Shown here piece after piece: positions 48,911 to 62,015 of a stretch of 64,000 nt of DNA. The DNA is taken from contig CM049318.1 in the NCBI GenBank assembly GCA_026874595.1, forward strand, positions 53,791,250 through 53,855,249, written 5' to 3'. The translations under genes were made by a program, and so were the position numbers. The notes under the pieces are model-generated. The model was not told the DNA's origin and ran no database searches. It saw only the letters and a list, made by a program, of their open reading frames with translations. This DNA is from Sipunculus nudus (Eukaryota > Annelida > Sipuncula > Golfingiida > Sipunculidae). Positions within the stretch are counted from its first letter, which is position 1, and each line of letters starts with the position of its first letter.

Positions 48911-50624
48911 CAGAGTATGCGAAATCCGTCGGTCCTGCGGACCTGACCGGCTAGATATCTGAGGGTCCGATAGGATCTCTAATTCAGCCGGACCTATTGT
49001 CCACCTATGAAAAATTTTTGGTTTTGCACAGCTGGGTCCACTGGCCTTTTTCCAACGATATCGTTTGATTCAGAGACCTATTTTCTTAGATTATTATAAA
49101 GCATGTGTAAAAATATCTGCATAAACACTCCCAAGTGCGTTTTCGTGTTGCTCGTTGCATTAGATCTGCAGTTATGATATCTCTGTAAAAGACGAATTCG
49201 CCGAGAATCACACTAATTGTTGTTAGCATTGATAATTATTTGTGTGGCAATAATCGTGGTGGCATATTAACCAGAGACTAGACAATTCGGTTCCCAAACC
49301 ATTCACAAGATTTTCACAGTTTCGCCACGCGGGCAAAACACTGCAAAACCAGAAGAGTTTTCGGGCTGGTTTGATGAAAATAGATATAATAATATGCGCA
49401 CATTGCACTAAAAATTAGGCCAGTAGCGGTTAAACATCAACGAGAGGAAATCCTTTTTTTTTGCTCATATATAATGGGAATGTTAATCGCCTTTCGGCAT
49501 AAACAGAGTTCTTTTCGTTATACATATTTGTCAACCAGTGATGTCAGATTTTATTTTGACACCCAGACAGACCTCGGTGACTGACTGGTGATTTGCCACG
49601 CCTACGTTCCTGTGATTGGCTAAGTGACGACTCCCATTAGCCAGAGAGCCAATCAGATATTCATAGTAAGAATCTGCTCATGTGACTTCATTCATAAAAT
49701 TTTTGGCGGGAATGAGTGTGCAGATATCGGTCACGCTGTTCGGAAAAAAGCTCAGGGTGTCCATGAAACTAATTTTTCAACCAAGACCATAAGGCCCTGA
49801 GTAAAATTGGGCATATAAAGTATAATTTAATATTGATCCTGGTACTGACGAAGTCTAGGACGTTATCATAATCATAAGGTTAAATGTCCGATAAGATAAG
49901 AATTACGTGATTTCATGTTAACTTAGTGCCAGGGTTCTCGGAGCGGATCCTGTCTGTTACCACTCGCTTGAGGTCGTTTCTATTCAGAATTGATTCTGAG
50001 TGTGATTCTGCACTAAGTGCAAGTCTGGCCCGGGTATAAGAGCGAAATTTTGACTTACGCAGTCAAATAAAATATGTCTGTAATTGTGAATACATAAGAA
50101 ATATAATAAGCTAATATTTTCATCGCTGATTGTTATTTATATGTCAATAGACACTGAAAAATATTCAAGTTCATTGATTTTATTGAGAAAGGTAAAAAAT
50201 ATTAGTAACAATAACATTTATTTTTGGAAAAGTCAGTTCACGTCACTATCAACCGCCACATCTAAAATATAAACATGTTTACAAATTTGAGAGGATATTC
50301 AGTATGGTTATATATTATAGATGTAATTAACAGGTAAAATAATGCAGTTTAAGTTCCAAACCAGGAGTAGGCTGAATAGTGCACGGAAGTCTTGCATACA
50401 ACTAAATATCTCCAAATATGTTAAAAGAGGTTTGTTTTATTGATATTCATAAATTCACAATAAAACTATTGACACTCATTGTTACATATGCTTTCTGCTT
50501 GTTACCGTTCACTGAATTAACATACTTCATGGCAGGTCCTCCAGAGATCTGCCAGGACCGGCAATAAGTCTTCTGCAGCAGGACCCACTGTCCTGCTGAG
50601 GACCAAAAGTTTTCGCAAACTCTG
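48911..50624. mobile_element. hAT-like non-autonomous element (1.7 kb)
   Basis: Left CAGAGTATGCGAAA...GGTCCTGC and right (reverse complement) CAGAGTTTGCGAAA...GGTCCTCAGC are inverted repeats starting with CAGAG, as in hAT elements. AAATTA lies immediately outside both ends. It extends to the 8-mer AAATTACA if one CA was lost from the left junction, and hAT targets are 8 bp. No transposase frame is visible. It could instead be two independent insertions of a GGTCCTGC-rich repeat. Confidence 0.6.
49612..49716 (+). promoter_or_regulatory. Promoter-like cluster: two CCAAT boxes and an E2F-type site
   Basis: Inverted CCAAT (ATTGG, 49615-49619), direct CCAAT (49649-49653) and TTTTGGCGGGAA (49701-49712, an E2F consensus type) lie within 100 bases in a local CpG-richer region. 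It lies inside the hAT-like element in FMNL intron 2. An alternative promoter is possible but unproven. Confidence 0.35.
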
Positions 50625-50631
50625 AAATTAC

Positions 50632-51505
50632 ATATTTTGATTTTCTGAATTCTTTTTATAAACAACATAGATTACAAGGCAATCCTGCTCCGTCAAAGTT
50701 ATGACCGGTAATACCGATTTTCTCCAACAGACGTCACCACTAATCCTCACCATGAATAATCTCATTCATTTTAATCTCATAATAAGTGTTGTTATTGTTC
50801 AATGTTTATTGTTATTGTTCAATTGATTGCAAATAATTATATTTTATATGAACATTAAGACTATACAGTTTAATACAATAATTCTGTGACTACAAAGAGT
50901 ATTTCCTCTGTGGTGTGCTTGATCTCCTATTATCGCCCAAAGGAGCGCCATGTCCGGGAGAGAGTTCTTCTCACAGTTCATTTCTGATAAACCATCTATT
51001 TATGGCCGCATCCAGAGTTCAGAAAAAAAAGTCGAGATTTTCGATTTTGTGTTTGTTTTTAAGGCCGCGGCAATAAAAACAGGATTTACGGTACCTCATG
51101 TATTTTATCTAGCCTAAAGTTTCATTACACATCTCTTGATGTAGTTATCATGTTGTGCGAAAAAGAAATTTAAAAAAAAAGATCAGTATGTATAAAATGT
51201 CTAGGGTATCACCAGGTAATACTCATTGTTTATGCTGTTTACTCTTATTATGGATACGGATATATGGTAAAAATCAACAAGATTGCATAACCAGATTATT
51301 ACAGTGGCACATATATGGATGCAGCACACACATGGCAAGCCATTGCTTTCATATGGTTAGGTACATGGACAATGCTTTTGATTTACACAGCATTGGTCTG
51401 ATTTCTAATGTTCAGTTGCTGTTGCCAATTTCAGATCATCGATAATATTAATAATTACACTCCCAACACAGAGGCTATACATAAAAGGTGGGAGTGGGTT
51501 CCTTT
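50632..51505 (+). other. FMNL intron 2, unassigned
   Basis: Nothing recognised beyond short A/T-rich runs. Confidence 0.4.
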
Positions 51506-52008
51506 TTAATAATCGATCATCGGTTTGAGCAAACCGATCGATGATCGATTATTAATCGGTTCAGAAAAATATAAAGAAATATGCAATTATCTGTGAAACT
51601 GTACTTCATTTATCCAAGCTCTTATGTCTGAGTAATTCTACCTTAAGAAAATGAGTTCTTGTCTTTTTAATTTTCCTTTAAATTCTCAGTTATGCTATTC
51701 CAAGTATTATTTTAATTAATTATAATAATCAAGAATAAAACCACAATTTATTTATGTAGTTCTCGGTTCTCGCATCTACTGTTACATACAGAAGTTATTT
51801 TGGAACACAGACTCATTATATGAAGTGTGAAATAATGTAAAAAAATGAATCATTCTTGTCTCTAACATAATTGTAAGGAATTCTGGAAAAAAACCAAACT
51901 TGTCATGATTATGATGTAATCGATAGTTGCCTTTGGTAATCGAGCGCTTGAAAGTGGCAGCAAACTGACTGACTTTCGATAAAACTCGATGATTGGCCCA
52001 TCACTAGC
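51506..52008 (+). repeat. Dispersed repeat, partner of 23735-24250, with a 5' palindrome
   Basis: Starts with an imperfect hairpin: TTAATAATCGATCATCGGTTT, GAGC loop, then the reverse complement with four extra bases (CGAT). It then follows the 23735 copy to GGCCCATCACTA at 52008. It lies in FMNL intron 2. Confidence 0.75.
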
Positions 52009-52009
52009 T

Positions 52010-55000
52010 ATACACAGCAGTCATTCCAGATCTCCTTCGTTTTAACCGCTGCTTTGTTTAGCAAGGTTTTTGGGGTCTCAACACCAGGGATGACATAGGG
52101 CCAAGCATCATCAGAACATCAAGAACGGGGTATAGCAGATTTAAAACTTTAAGCTGGATCAACAATGCAATACCACTCTCTCATTGGTCTGATTACAGTT
52201 CTTTGATCTGTGCAAGCCCTGGTGGTGAGACCCGGAGAATCTTGCTATGCAAAGCAGTAGTTTAAACAAAGGAGGTCTAGAACCACTGCATTGTATAATA
52301 GCTGCCTGGATTAACTGTTAAAGATGTTTCACATCTATAAAATCACAGATGTTACATGTTTGCTTCCAGGTAATTGGCATAAATTTATTCCATCGTGTGG
52401 ATTTAGTTTAATTATGTATATCTGTGGGATCTTGTTGTCAGTTTCCATTGTGACACAAGGAGGTTTAAACACGTTGGCTGAGGACCACAGCTGACTATGC
52501 TCACAATGAGCAAATTATCGATTCCCCGCTTTATTGATTCTTCATGTCTTGTGTCTCGGAAGATGTTGGTATCAGCGTTGTATTAGCTGGTCGGAGTGTG
52601 CTGTGACCAGGTCCTCTCAGATCATATCACATTATCAGGCATTGAATATTGTCCCACAAATACATTTCAATTTCTGAATTGCTAAATGGTCTGTTTTTTC
52701 AAGTAAGAGAACTTGAACTGCTCACAGCTAAAGACTATGTTGTTCTTAGGTGCTGCGTTTATATAATAAATTAATGTTGTCAACTTTGGCATAAATTTTT
52801 GGATCCTGGTTGTGTTAAGTTTTATGTAAACACTGAATTACTGATATTCATAATCAGGGATACCTATGTAACATAAGTGAAAAAAAATCCTTAATCGGCT
52901 AACTGTAAAGTTTGAACCCCAGTTTCTATCATAATATACCCACACACAATTATCAAATTAACCAGTTGATTAGTCACTTATTTTTAGTATTTACTCATGA
53001 TCAGTTTATTTTAAAAATTAAATATTTTACAATGGTTATGTAATGATAATAAATAAGGGAGAGATTATTATAGGAAATAAAACTAATTAACATTATGAAT
53101 AAGGCCCGCCCCTTCAAAATTATTTTTGTCATATGATTATCAGGTATAAAAACCTTAATATTCCTTCAAACAACAAACTAAAATGCACTGATTAAGACTT
53201 GACTAATCTTACAGACAGAGGAGAGGTAGAAATTTTCACTTTTTGATCAAACTTAATATTTATCAACCATTAGATATGTCCCACAATTTATGAGATTTTC
53301 TGAGGATTCATTAATATATATTTCGAGATACAGTAAGTCTTATCATATCTCATGTGAGCAGTCATAAATACCAATATATACATATAAAAATGTATTAGTC
53401 ATAATCTTTATGTGTGTTAATTGTTATAAAATGTTTGTGTCATTCCAATATGCCAACTTTACAATGGATACTATTCATGTGTTACTTTGCTGTGAATTAT
53501 ATACTTTATATACAGGTTTAAGTCATGTTCATATTTAAAGAATAATAAGAAGAATGCTTAAATTTGTAACTTTAATTGTGCAGAATTCCACAATATTGTG
53601 TCATTATATGGTTAAAACTTGAAATTTGGCTGTAATTAGCATTTGCATTGTGTAAATATTTAGGACATGTATATTTATATTTTATGATATATTTAACCAG
53701 TAACTTTATATTTGTGCATTCATCTGTTAACCACCACTGTTCTTGTGGCCTGAATGATTGTAAGTTATTGGTTTCTTGTCAGATGATTTGGGATGAAATG
53801 AGCTGTTGAGCAGGTGTCCTAAATACCAGGACTACCTTCTGAATGTTGTCGTACCTGGTTATGTAACTTAAAGATGGGGCTTCCAATAAACAGAAAAATT
53901 GTAGAGTCTGGGATCCTTAGGCTAAAATTTGGAGGGTCATTGGATTTAAAGTTTGAAGCATGTAAAATTTATGATATTTACGATAATTATTAGATATAAT
54001 GGCCTTAGATGACTATTTTATTATAATGAAATATAAGGGTCAGTTGCAAGTGCAGTGGTTACACAAAGGCCGGTTAGAAGTGTCAGCAATGGTCAGTTAC
54101 AGTACAACTTCAACAGCCGGCTTTGATCCTTGCAGTCTAGCAGCCAGAAACTTGCCCAACTGACTGGATGCTTGAACTCCCAGAATCAAGCATCACAGAA
54201 AGATTTCAAGCATCACAGACACTGCAATCACGATCACAATCTCATGAAATTTTTAGGGCATTTTGGGTATGGGCGAATGAAAAATCAACTAGATTTTGGT
54301 GAGGATCAGCACATTATCCAGGTTCAGGAACATAATCAAGGAATGCATGAATGACCTGGGAATATGGACTGAATAAGTGAAAACTAATATGGTTTTAGGA
54401 GCATCCAATGATAGGGACCCCCACAGAGCAGTGCTTGGGCTTGCATTTCTAGTTTGAAAAGCAATTTAAAAACATACAGTCATTGCAATGCAAAAATATG
54501 TATATAGTAATCCTAGACTTTGACATTGACTTTGCAGCCCATAACCAAGCTACTTTGTTGAAATGACCTTGAAAACTGTTCTCTAAATCAACAGGAGACA
54601 AAGAGTTATTAACCATTCAGGCAGCCTTAACCACCTCATAAATATCCCAGTGTCACATTTACGTCCTAATCTCCCTCTGTTTTGCTGCAGTTTCGTCCCC
54701 TGGGGAAGCATAATTCACCAGTATACTTGATGTGCTCTCAAGTAATTAGCTTGAGTAAAACAGACTGGTGTGGGTCCCTGGCTTCACTGCATGTTTTATA
54801 TGTTTATATCAGGAGAATAATAGGATTTAACAGACACATATACCAAGAAGGCCGGGCAGTGGTTTTCTGACGTTCATAAAGTAAACCATCCTATGTAATA
54901 GTCAGACTTACAGATTAATAAGATTTATATATGTAATGTTGGTCTACTTCCAGAGTGATTTATCACGGATGCGCTCGGAAGGCCAAATGGCTATTAATAA

Positions 55001-55754
55001 AGATATTACCTCAGTTTGATTGATTGATAATCGTTAGTTTCCTAATATGGGAAATTCCATCTCGTAATGGTTGAACATGTGCTTGATATATTGATGTCGC
55101 ATGCTGGAATAAGCTGACAGCTTTTCAAAAACTGTTGGAGAACCATTCAGAATAGTTTATTTGACATTTATAAATGGACCTGCTGACATAATTTCGTCAT
55201 TACTCATCCTTATGGTACGCTCTCTAAGTTTAGGACATTATTTGTCATTTCTGTTTTGATGTATATTCATTACATTATTTATTGAAAAGCACTCTTGTCC
55301 ATCAGGTTTTGTCTTCATAGAGACAGATCACCAGAAGTTTGAATGATGCATTTCACTATATATGTGTCTTTTCACCCAGTGTTCTTATTACATTGCAGTT
55401 CTTTCTTTCTCAAGTGATTAAGTTGATGGTTTATGTTGAATTTTCTACTCGTGTATTTGTGCCATCTCTACATTCACACTGTTTCATCAGTCCATTTCCT
55501 GTTATAATTTTTATAATAACAATAATTACTGTAATTATAATTACTATAATCATTATAAATAATAATCATTATGGGAGGAAGTGGTCAATATTGCTTCAGT
55601 TCTGTGTATTTGTGAGTATTTATACTGAAGCTCTAGTGTTGGCATTTATGAGTATCCGTAGTGCATTTATATTTTAAAGCCTAGCCATAAAAATATCACC
55701 TGGTTTTAAATACAGTGAAACTTTTTTTTAACTGACTATAATCAAATACTCCTC
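52010..55754 (+). other. FMNL intron 2, unassigned
   Basis: No exon with formin features found. A 74-codon open frame at 54130-54354 and a 112-codon one at 55339-55677 show no family features. Confidence 0.45.
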
Positions 55755-56377
55755 TTGTTTAAAGGGGCCTAATCACTTATAAAGCATGTTGCTTTAACAT
55801 GAAAAAAAAGTCTTCTCTTTGAAATAAATCGGCACCTGAATTGGTGCCCTGAAACCGTTTGCTTACTCCTGTACACGAGTGCAAAAAACAGTGAACCAGG
55901 TGCGATCACAGGCGTCAACATAAACAAGCACCTTGGACTCCATGCATCACCTGGGCCACAACACCTATCAATCAGGAGATGCCCTGACTGACTTGGCCCC
56001 AAAAATGTGATACATATTGCAGCTGGCTGAAGCATCACATGTTGTGGTGACCCAGGCCTGGGACCCTTTATGTACACAACCTGTGCTACCTGTGTCATTT
56101 CCACTGAGGCCCCTGGCCTATTGTACAAACATTTTGCGACAGATTCTACAATGAATTTACATTTGGCCCATGGACCATAATATCCATCAAGCAGAGGTAT
56201 ATCAGAGGACATGAAGGTCCATGTATGGACCAGTTTGAAATTCTTTTTGTTTGGGACCTGTCGGGCATGCTCAAAATCAGACTTCTGGTCACACAGCTTT
56301 GTTATTGTAAACAGACACACATGAACTGTGTTTATTAACACGCAAAAACAGGTCAAAGAGAGGTATACTGAGACCAT
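55755..56377 (-). repeat. Dispersed repeat (partner of 14510-14745) carrying a 202-codon open frame
   Basis: The segment 55755-55995 read on the - strand matches 14510-14745 and ends GATTAGGCCCCTTT. A true-ATG frame of 202 codons runs from 56377 to 55769 and covers this repeat. Its peptide starts MVSVYLSLTCFCVL (hydrophobic) and includes DIPLLDGYYGPWAKC. I recognise no domain. Since its 3' half lies in a dispersed repeat whose other copy is not open, it is probably not a host gene. It could be a remnant of a mobile-element protein. Confidence 0.5.
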
Positions 56378-56399
56378 GTGGTGGAGTGGTTTTGCCTGG

Positions 56400-57560
56400 A
56401 ACCTTTTCTATAAAACAAATGTGAACTGATAGTGTGAAAGAATAAGCATAATATTTTTCCTGCTTATGTCCCATAAAGGCATAAATGTAGGTTCTTTTAA
56501 AATTTAGTGGAATTATCAAGGAAAAATTTGCATGCGTGAAACACCAAATGTGTCATTTTCATTGGTCAATGGTCTTTTGCTGTAAACGCTATTTCAACTG
56601 GTTCTCTATCTTCCCCTGCAGGTTCCCTCTCTTCCCAAGGGGTATATAGAATATCTTAAATCTAGGTAGTTTATGAAACGATTGTATATTCATTGTCATT
56701 TTGTCGCCTTCATTCTCCTTCAGATGACATTACTGTGGTCTGATCCTTATCAAATCGACCATCCCTGGGACCTGAGTATTGACAAGTCCAGTCAGGAATG
56801 TCGATACAGCAGACGATACAGCAGACGGGTCACTATGTTTATGTAGCTTAAACTCTCATCGTGGCAGAATCAATCAATAAATAACGTTGCTTGTAAGACA
56901 GCGAGGAGAATGCTCTGGGAACCAGTGTAGTATATTTTGTTTACCCTTGGAAATTTTTTTTGCCAGATTCGGAAATGCTTCATGTATCAACATGAAAACT
57001 GTTTTCACACAGTTGGGATGTATTGTCATCAGGAGCTCTGCAGCATATTCTGTGAAAGAGATAAAAAAGGGTGGTTTCTGTATGTAAAAAGTATGTTTTT
57101 TATATGACCTGTTAGCCCAAAGGAAGAGGTAGATTAGCGATGCCGGTGGGACTGTATCACATGGGTGTACTGCTTACCATAACAACGCAAATCATCTGTG
57201 ACAGGTCAGGCCCGCTGAGTGGAGCATCTTCTGTTGAGGCAGGCATTATTGGACCACAAGCCTCCGTAGCCTGGTGACACTCACTGCTGTATGATAACAC
57301 CTGATATATACATCTCCAGGGATTGAAATTGCTTTAAATTTTACAAACCACTAAGACGTGAAACCCCAGCTGGTTATGGTTTTTTTCACAACAACCACTA
57401 CCCTTCAAGCCTTTTGAAACCCATTGTTGTATGATAACACTTGATATATGTATTTTTTTTACTGTTTTCCTACCCAAATTTGATTCTTCTTCCTCTGACC
57501 TGTGACCTTTTTTTACAACCATAGAAATTTATTTGGGGATTTCACCAACAGAATTTAAAG
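56400..57560 (+). other. FMNL intron 2, unassigned
   Basis: Nothing recognised. Confidence 0.4.
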
Positions 57561-57760
57561 TTCCTATTCGTAGAACTGAAGCTCCTACCAGTAGTATCAC
57601 AGTTTCTACTGGTAGGAACTGTGATGGGAGTCTCTACTGGTAGAGTTTCTACTGATAGAGATTCTTATCAAGGTTTCTACCAGCAGAGACTCCGATCATA
57701 GTTTCTAACACTAGAAACTCTACCAGATTCTACCAGATCGCATTCTCTACCTTGCCATAT
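57561..57760. repeat. Palindromic CTACCAGTAG/CTACTGGTAG cluster
   Basis: CCTACCAGTAG (57584-57594) pairs with CTACTGGTAGG (57606-57616), and ATCACAGTT (57596-57604) with AACTGTGAT (57617-57625). More TTTCTAC..GTAGA motifs follow to about 57755. Confidence 0.75.
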
Positions 57761-60700
57761 GAATCTCCAGGGGTTGAAGTAAGTTTTGGGCCAGCAAAGT
57801 TAGTATGTAACAAGGTTACGGGGGCCCAGCTGTTCAGTGCAAGGACCAGATTTTATTGAACACAGATTTCCTATGTGTTAATGTTTCTTAAATGAAAAAC
57901 TGAAAGAAATGAAAATTATATGTTTATCATATGTATTAATATAAGTTCTATTCCACAAAATATGTCTGACTCTTTATATTAACACTGCACACCCGTAATT
58001 CACCTAACCCAGGGACCCTGTGGTTGATGAAAGCAAAATGTATTGACCATGATCACACCAAATATGATAAATGTGCATCATAATAATATTGATATCAGGC
58101 CTGTGAACCACTTGTAATTTCAATCCCTGCATGGTGGGTGTAACACAACTGTCTGAGGGTAAACTGTGTTAATTTGTATGTAGATGTGTGTTGTGGTGGG
58201 GGATAATAGCAGACAGTCAGACCATATAGGATATTCAGCAAGCTGGCCTGGCTTAACAATACGTTTCAGTGTCCACGAATTATGTTCGTACAGTCCAGTT
58301 CATTTGACACCAGGACTAGAATAAAGATCTTTTTATTTTTCTTGCTGGGCTGTATAGGTTAGTGCCCTCTGGCTGGTAAACTTTCATCATCCATGTGATA
58401 CGGAGATAATAGTTGTATTTTAGCAGAACAAGTAACATTCTGTGGGAGGATTTTTGAATACCAGTAGATGTATCAGGGATATGCTATTTGTGAGCTCAGC
58501 ACAGATGTTGCAGCCAAAGTAGTGAATGCAAAAACATGTTATTCGTGATCTATTCTGGGATGCTAGGCAATCACTGTATGATGACATAATGTTTGGACTT
58601 AGCTGACTAAACTCTACTGAACCTCAGCAATTACTCAGCAGTTCGCTACACTTATCACATTCATACATGTAAATTTTTATCAATAACAAAATTGTGATGA
58701 GTATGAAGCATGTGATTTTGTAAAATGATTCTTAACACATGAAACATTTTATAGAAGGGGGGAAAAACAAACATTTGCATATAATCAAAGTCTTTGTGTC
58801 TATCAATTAAAGTATGTATCTGATATCACTGAATGTGTATATATGTTTAAGTATTTAATAATTAAATAAAGATGTTTATTTGATGTACCTGTTCACTTAC
58901 ATTACTTTAACTCAGATTCATTTAATTTGCTGAAGTGGCTTTCCTATCTGCTCTATCTGCAGTGTACATAAATAAATATGGACATATTACATATGTGTGA
59001 ACACATGTATTATTTGCAGCAGTTGTTTTCAAAATCAGCTTTTAGAGACCTCTGTTTAGAGCTTGGTGGTCACAAAGTCTACAGTGGCTAATTGTAAATT
59101 GTAATTAAAAAATTGTAATGGACCTCAAATATTTAGGCAGAGAGAGGTAATTATTATGTTTTCAGCAAAGTATTTGATCAGTTTAATCATGAGGCGAGCA
59201 CTTAAATTGATCATGAGATTATAAAAAGTAATAAAAATTATATACTTAGTGTGGATAAATTATACGTATATAAGATTAGTTTTGCATCATGTTTTGTTTT
59301 TGCATATATCCTGTATGAGTAGTCCTAATGATTACAGTTTTGTGGCTTATAGGACTACACCCCAGTTTATTTAGTATATACTGTGTACACATGACAACTT
59401 CACTATTACATCATTAATATGGGTGTGGGGAAAGCCTAATGTTTTAGTTTTTGAACCACAAATTACACAATAGGCCTCCCCCACTGAACTTAAATGTATT
59501 GGTAACTCCTGACACAGTGTGTTGGCATCCTGTGTCCGGCCTAAGATGTATCATGTTTACTCATGTGTCAAGTTCTAAAGTGCTCAGTCACTTTCCTCAT
59601 CATCAACATGAGTCTTTTATTGATGAATCCATTTTAATCTTTTCTTATCTTAGCAGTAATTGGAGGCTGGTACTCCAATAGACAGACAATCAAGTGTTGC
59701 ACATTCTTATTATAGAAACTGGAAATCTGCATCCTAATGAATGCAAGCCTTCACCATGTGAGGGGTCTGTCCTTATTGTGGGATGCTTTCAAAACCGTGT
59801 AAATTGCAATCACTTATTGGCCCGTATTCCCAGGTTCATTTGTGCATAAGTGATTGTACATAGGTAAAAATTGCTAGATGGTGTTCTTGAATCTTGATCT
59901 TTTTGCCAGATCCACTCCAAAATGTAATTGGTTCTTATTCGGCCCATTTCTGAAATGCCATGAAAATTTTGTAAGATATTCTGTTCATGATTGCGTGATG
60001 TATGTTGTGCACAAACACACACATGATGGGGATACATGTATACCCACCGTAAAGATGCATTTTAGTTCCCCATTACATCATAGTGTTTGGGTGTTCGGCA
60101 CATAAGGTTGTTGGCCAGAGTTTTCATTGGACTAAGAGGTTAGCCGTGTTTGGTTCCAGGCACATGTAGTGAAATTTTTACCAAATTCAAATACTTCAAA
60201 ATCTGTTGAAAATGTCATGAATACGAAGTATTAAACAGTTTTGAAAATTTTAATAAATTACGAAATTTGAATTTCTGAAAGTTTGGAAATATTTTTTATT
60301 AGTGTTATAAATTTTATCTGAAGTGTCTCAAAGTCTGACATAGTCAAATCTAAGGGTCTGTTGAAAATCAAAAAAAAAAATAAATCATGGATGAAAACTT
60401 GTATATACTGACTAACTTAATACAAATAGGCTGTCATGAAGGATACCAATTTCTTTGAGTATTATTCTATTTTCGATCTCACAAACCTTTAAAGAAGCCT
60501 TTGACAAGGGAATTCACTTACAATGTTATTTGTTCTTTGTTCTGTTATTGTGTTTGAGCAGACACTGCCCAGACTGGGGCCTGATGATCATATGCTGTTC
60601 ATATTATTATTTTTGTCCCCTGTGAACAGCCTGTTTAGCTTCTGAATTGCCCATCCTCTGTGTCCTTTAGTTAAACCCTGCAGTTATGTACAAATTAGGC

Positions 60701-61016
60701 CCCTGCCGAACAGATTAAAGGCAAAAGATCTGTTGTGTCTCATGAAAGGTTTTCCAATTATTTACTTTTCTCATTTCCGTGACCACATGGTGCATACAGT
60801 GAAATTCAGAAAGCACATGTATCTTTGAAGTCTAACATGGGTGACTGAGTGCAATATTGTATGTTTAATATATTAATATTATATATATATATACCGGTAT
60901 ATATATGATCTTTATCATATGGTCTGTGATATCTGTCTGTGTGATGCAGAACAGTCTCAAGAACATCAATATTCCTTGTTCAATAAACCCATTTTATTGC
61001 AATTTTTGGATATATT
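57761..61016 (+). other. FMNL intron 2, unassigned
   Basis: No gene recognised. A (TA)n run with a central ACCGGT palindrome lies at about 60880-60906. Confidence 0.45.
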
Positions 61017-61194
61017 TGTCACAGACAAGATTGAAATCCAGTCAGATTTTAAATTTGCCTAGACTAGATTGCGATTTTGATTTCGCCTTGGAGAGATTTG
61101 GATTACGATCCTGCTTAGACCAGTTTTAAATAAAATTCACAATCTCATCTAGGCAAATTTAATATCCGCTTGGATTTCAATCTCGTCTGTGACA
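61017..61194. mobile_element. Foldback MITE, about 178 bp
   Basis: TGTCACAGACAAGATTGAAA at the left and TGTCACAGACGAGATTGAAA (reverse complement) at the right continue as paired arms through AAATTTGCCTAGA and beyond, about 65 bases per arm, so nearly the whole unit can fold into one hairpin. TATA-type sequence flanks both sides. Superfamily not assigned. Confidence 0.85.
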
Positions 61195-61598
61195 TATACA
61201 TATTCAGTCCTTCATGAGTTGCATCTATGTTATAATTGATAGTGGTATCACTTGGCTTTTGACACACTAACTCCTCTCTGGGTACACCTCAGAAACGCCT
61301 GTTTTTGGTCGTGAACTTTCGGAAGTTAAACCAAGATGGGTCATTTCCCATATTTTACCATAAATCCTGAGATATTTCTTCACCACAATGGTGCACCTTC
61401 TCCATGAAGGAGTGAATGGGTGCCAGTTGCGGCTGTCAGGAAAATATAGAATGAATAACCGTATGGCACCTATCATGGAACCAAACAAAATGCAATTATG
61501 AACAGGTCTAAAATAGGAAGGTGAAGTAGGAAATGACGAACATTGTCCTTGATATCAAACTATAAAGGCATTACCTTTACATTAATCTTTAGTGTATA

Positions 61599-62013
61599 CT
61601 GTGGTTGCCTTTTTATTCGCGAGGGTTTTAATTTCGCAATATTCGCAAATGTGAAATAATCGCGAATATAAAAACCCTCAGGAATAAGATGCCCCATTAA
61701 CTAAGATGACCTCTGAAACATCTTCATCACGACATCAGCAACTAATTTGTTCCTGGTTTTGAATCTGGCCCATGCATTGGCCTTACACACAGACTGTGAT
61801 ACATATCAACAGTGATACAAGTCCTAAATTAATGACTGAACCAGAATAAGTTAGGTATTGTAGAATTTTTTCCCTAAATTTTAAATCAATACAGATCCTG
61901 CTATACCTAGATTTTACAGGTTCTGATGCAATCGCGAAAATGAAACCCTCCCATAAAAGTTCAAAATGAAGAAATCACAAAATTTCAGCTTCCGAAAAAA
62001 AAGCCAACCACAG
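61599..62013. mobile_element. TA-flanked MITE with CTGTGGTTG ends
   Basis: Left CTGTGGTTGCCTTTTTATTC and right (reverse complement) CTGTGGTTGGCTTTTTTTTC differ at two of 20 bases, bordered by TA on both sides. Internal TTCGCGAGGGTTTT and TCGCGAAAATGAAACCCTC sequences are also inverted. No protein. Confidence 0.8.
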
Positions 62014-62015
62014 TA

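Noticed and set aside
55339-55677. 112-codon open frame with an Ile-rich stretch
   Set aside because: The Ile/Thr/Asn run comes from an AT-rich ATAATTA-type low-complexity tract; no family features.
61085-61110. GAGAGATTTGG as the formin exon beginning ERF
   Set aside because: No acceptor AG precedes it, the following residues do not match, and it lies inside the foldback element.
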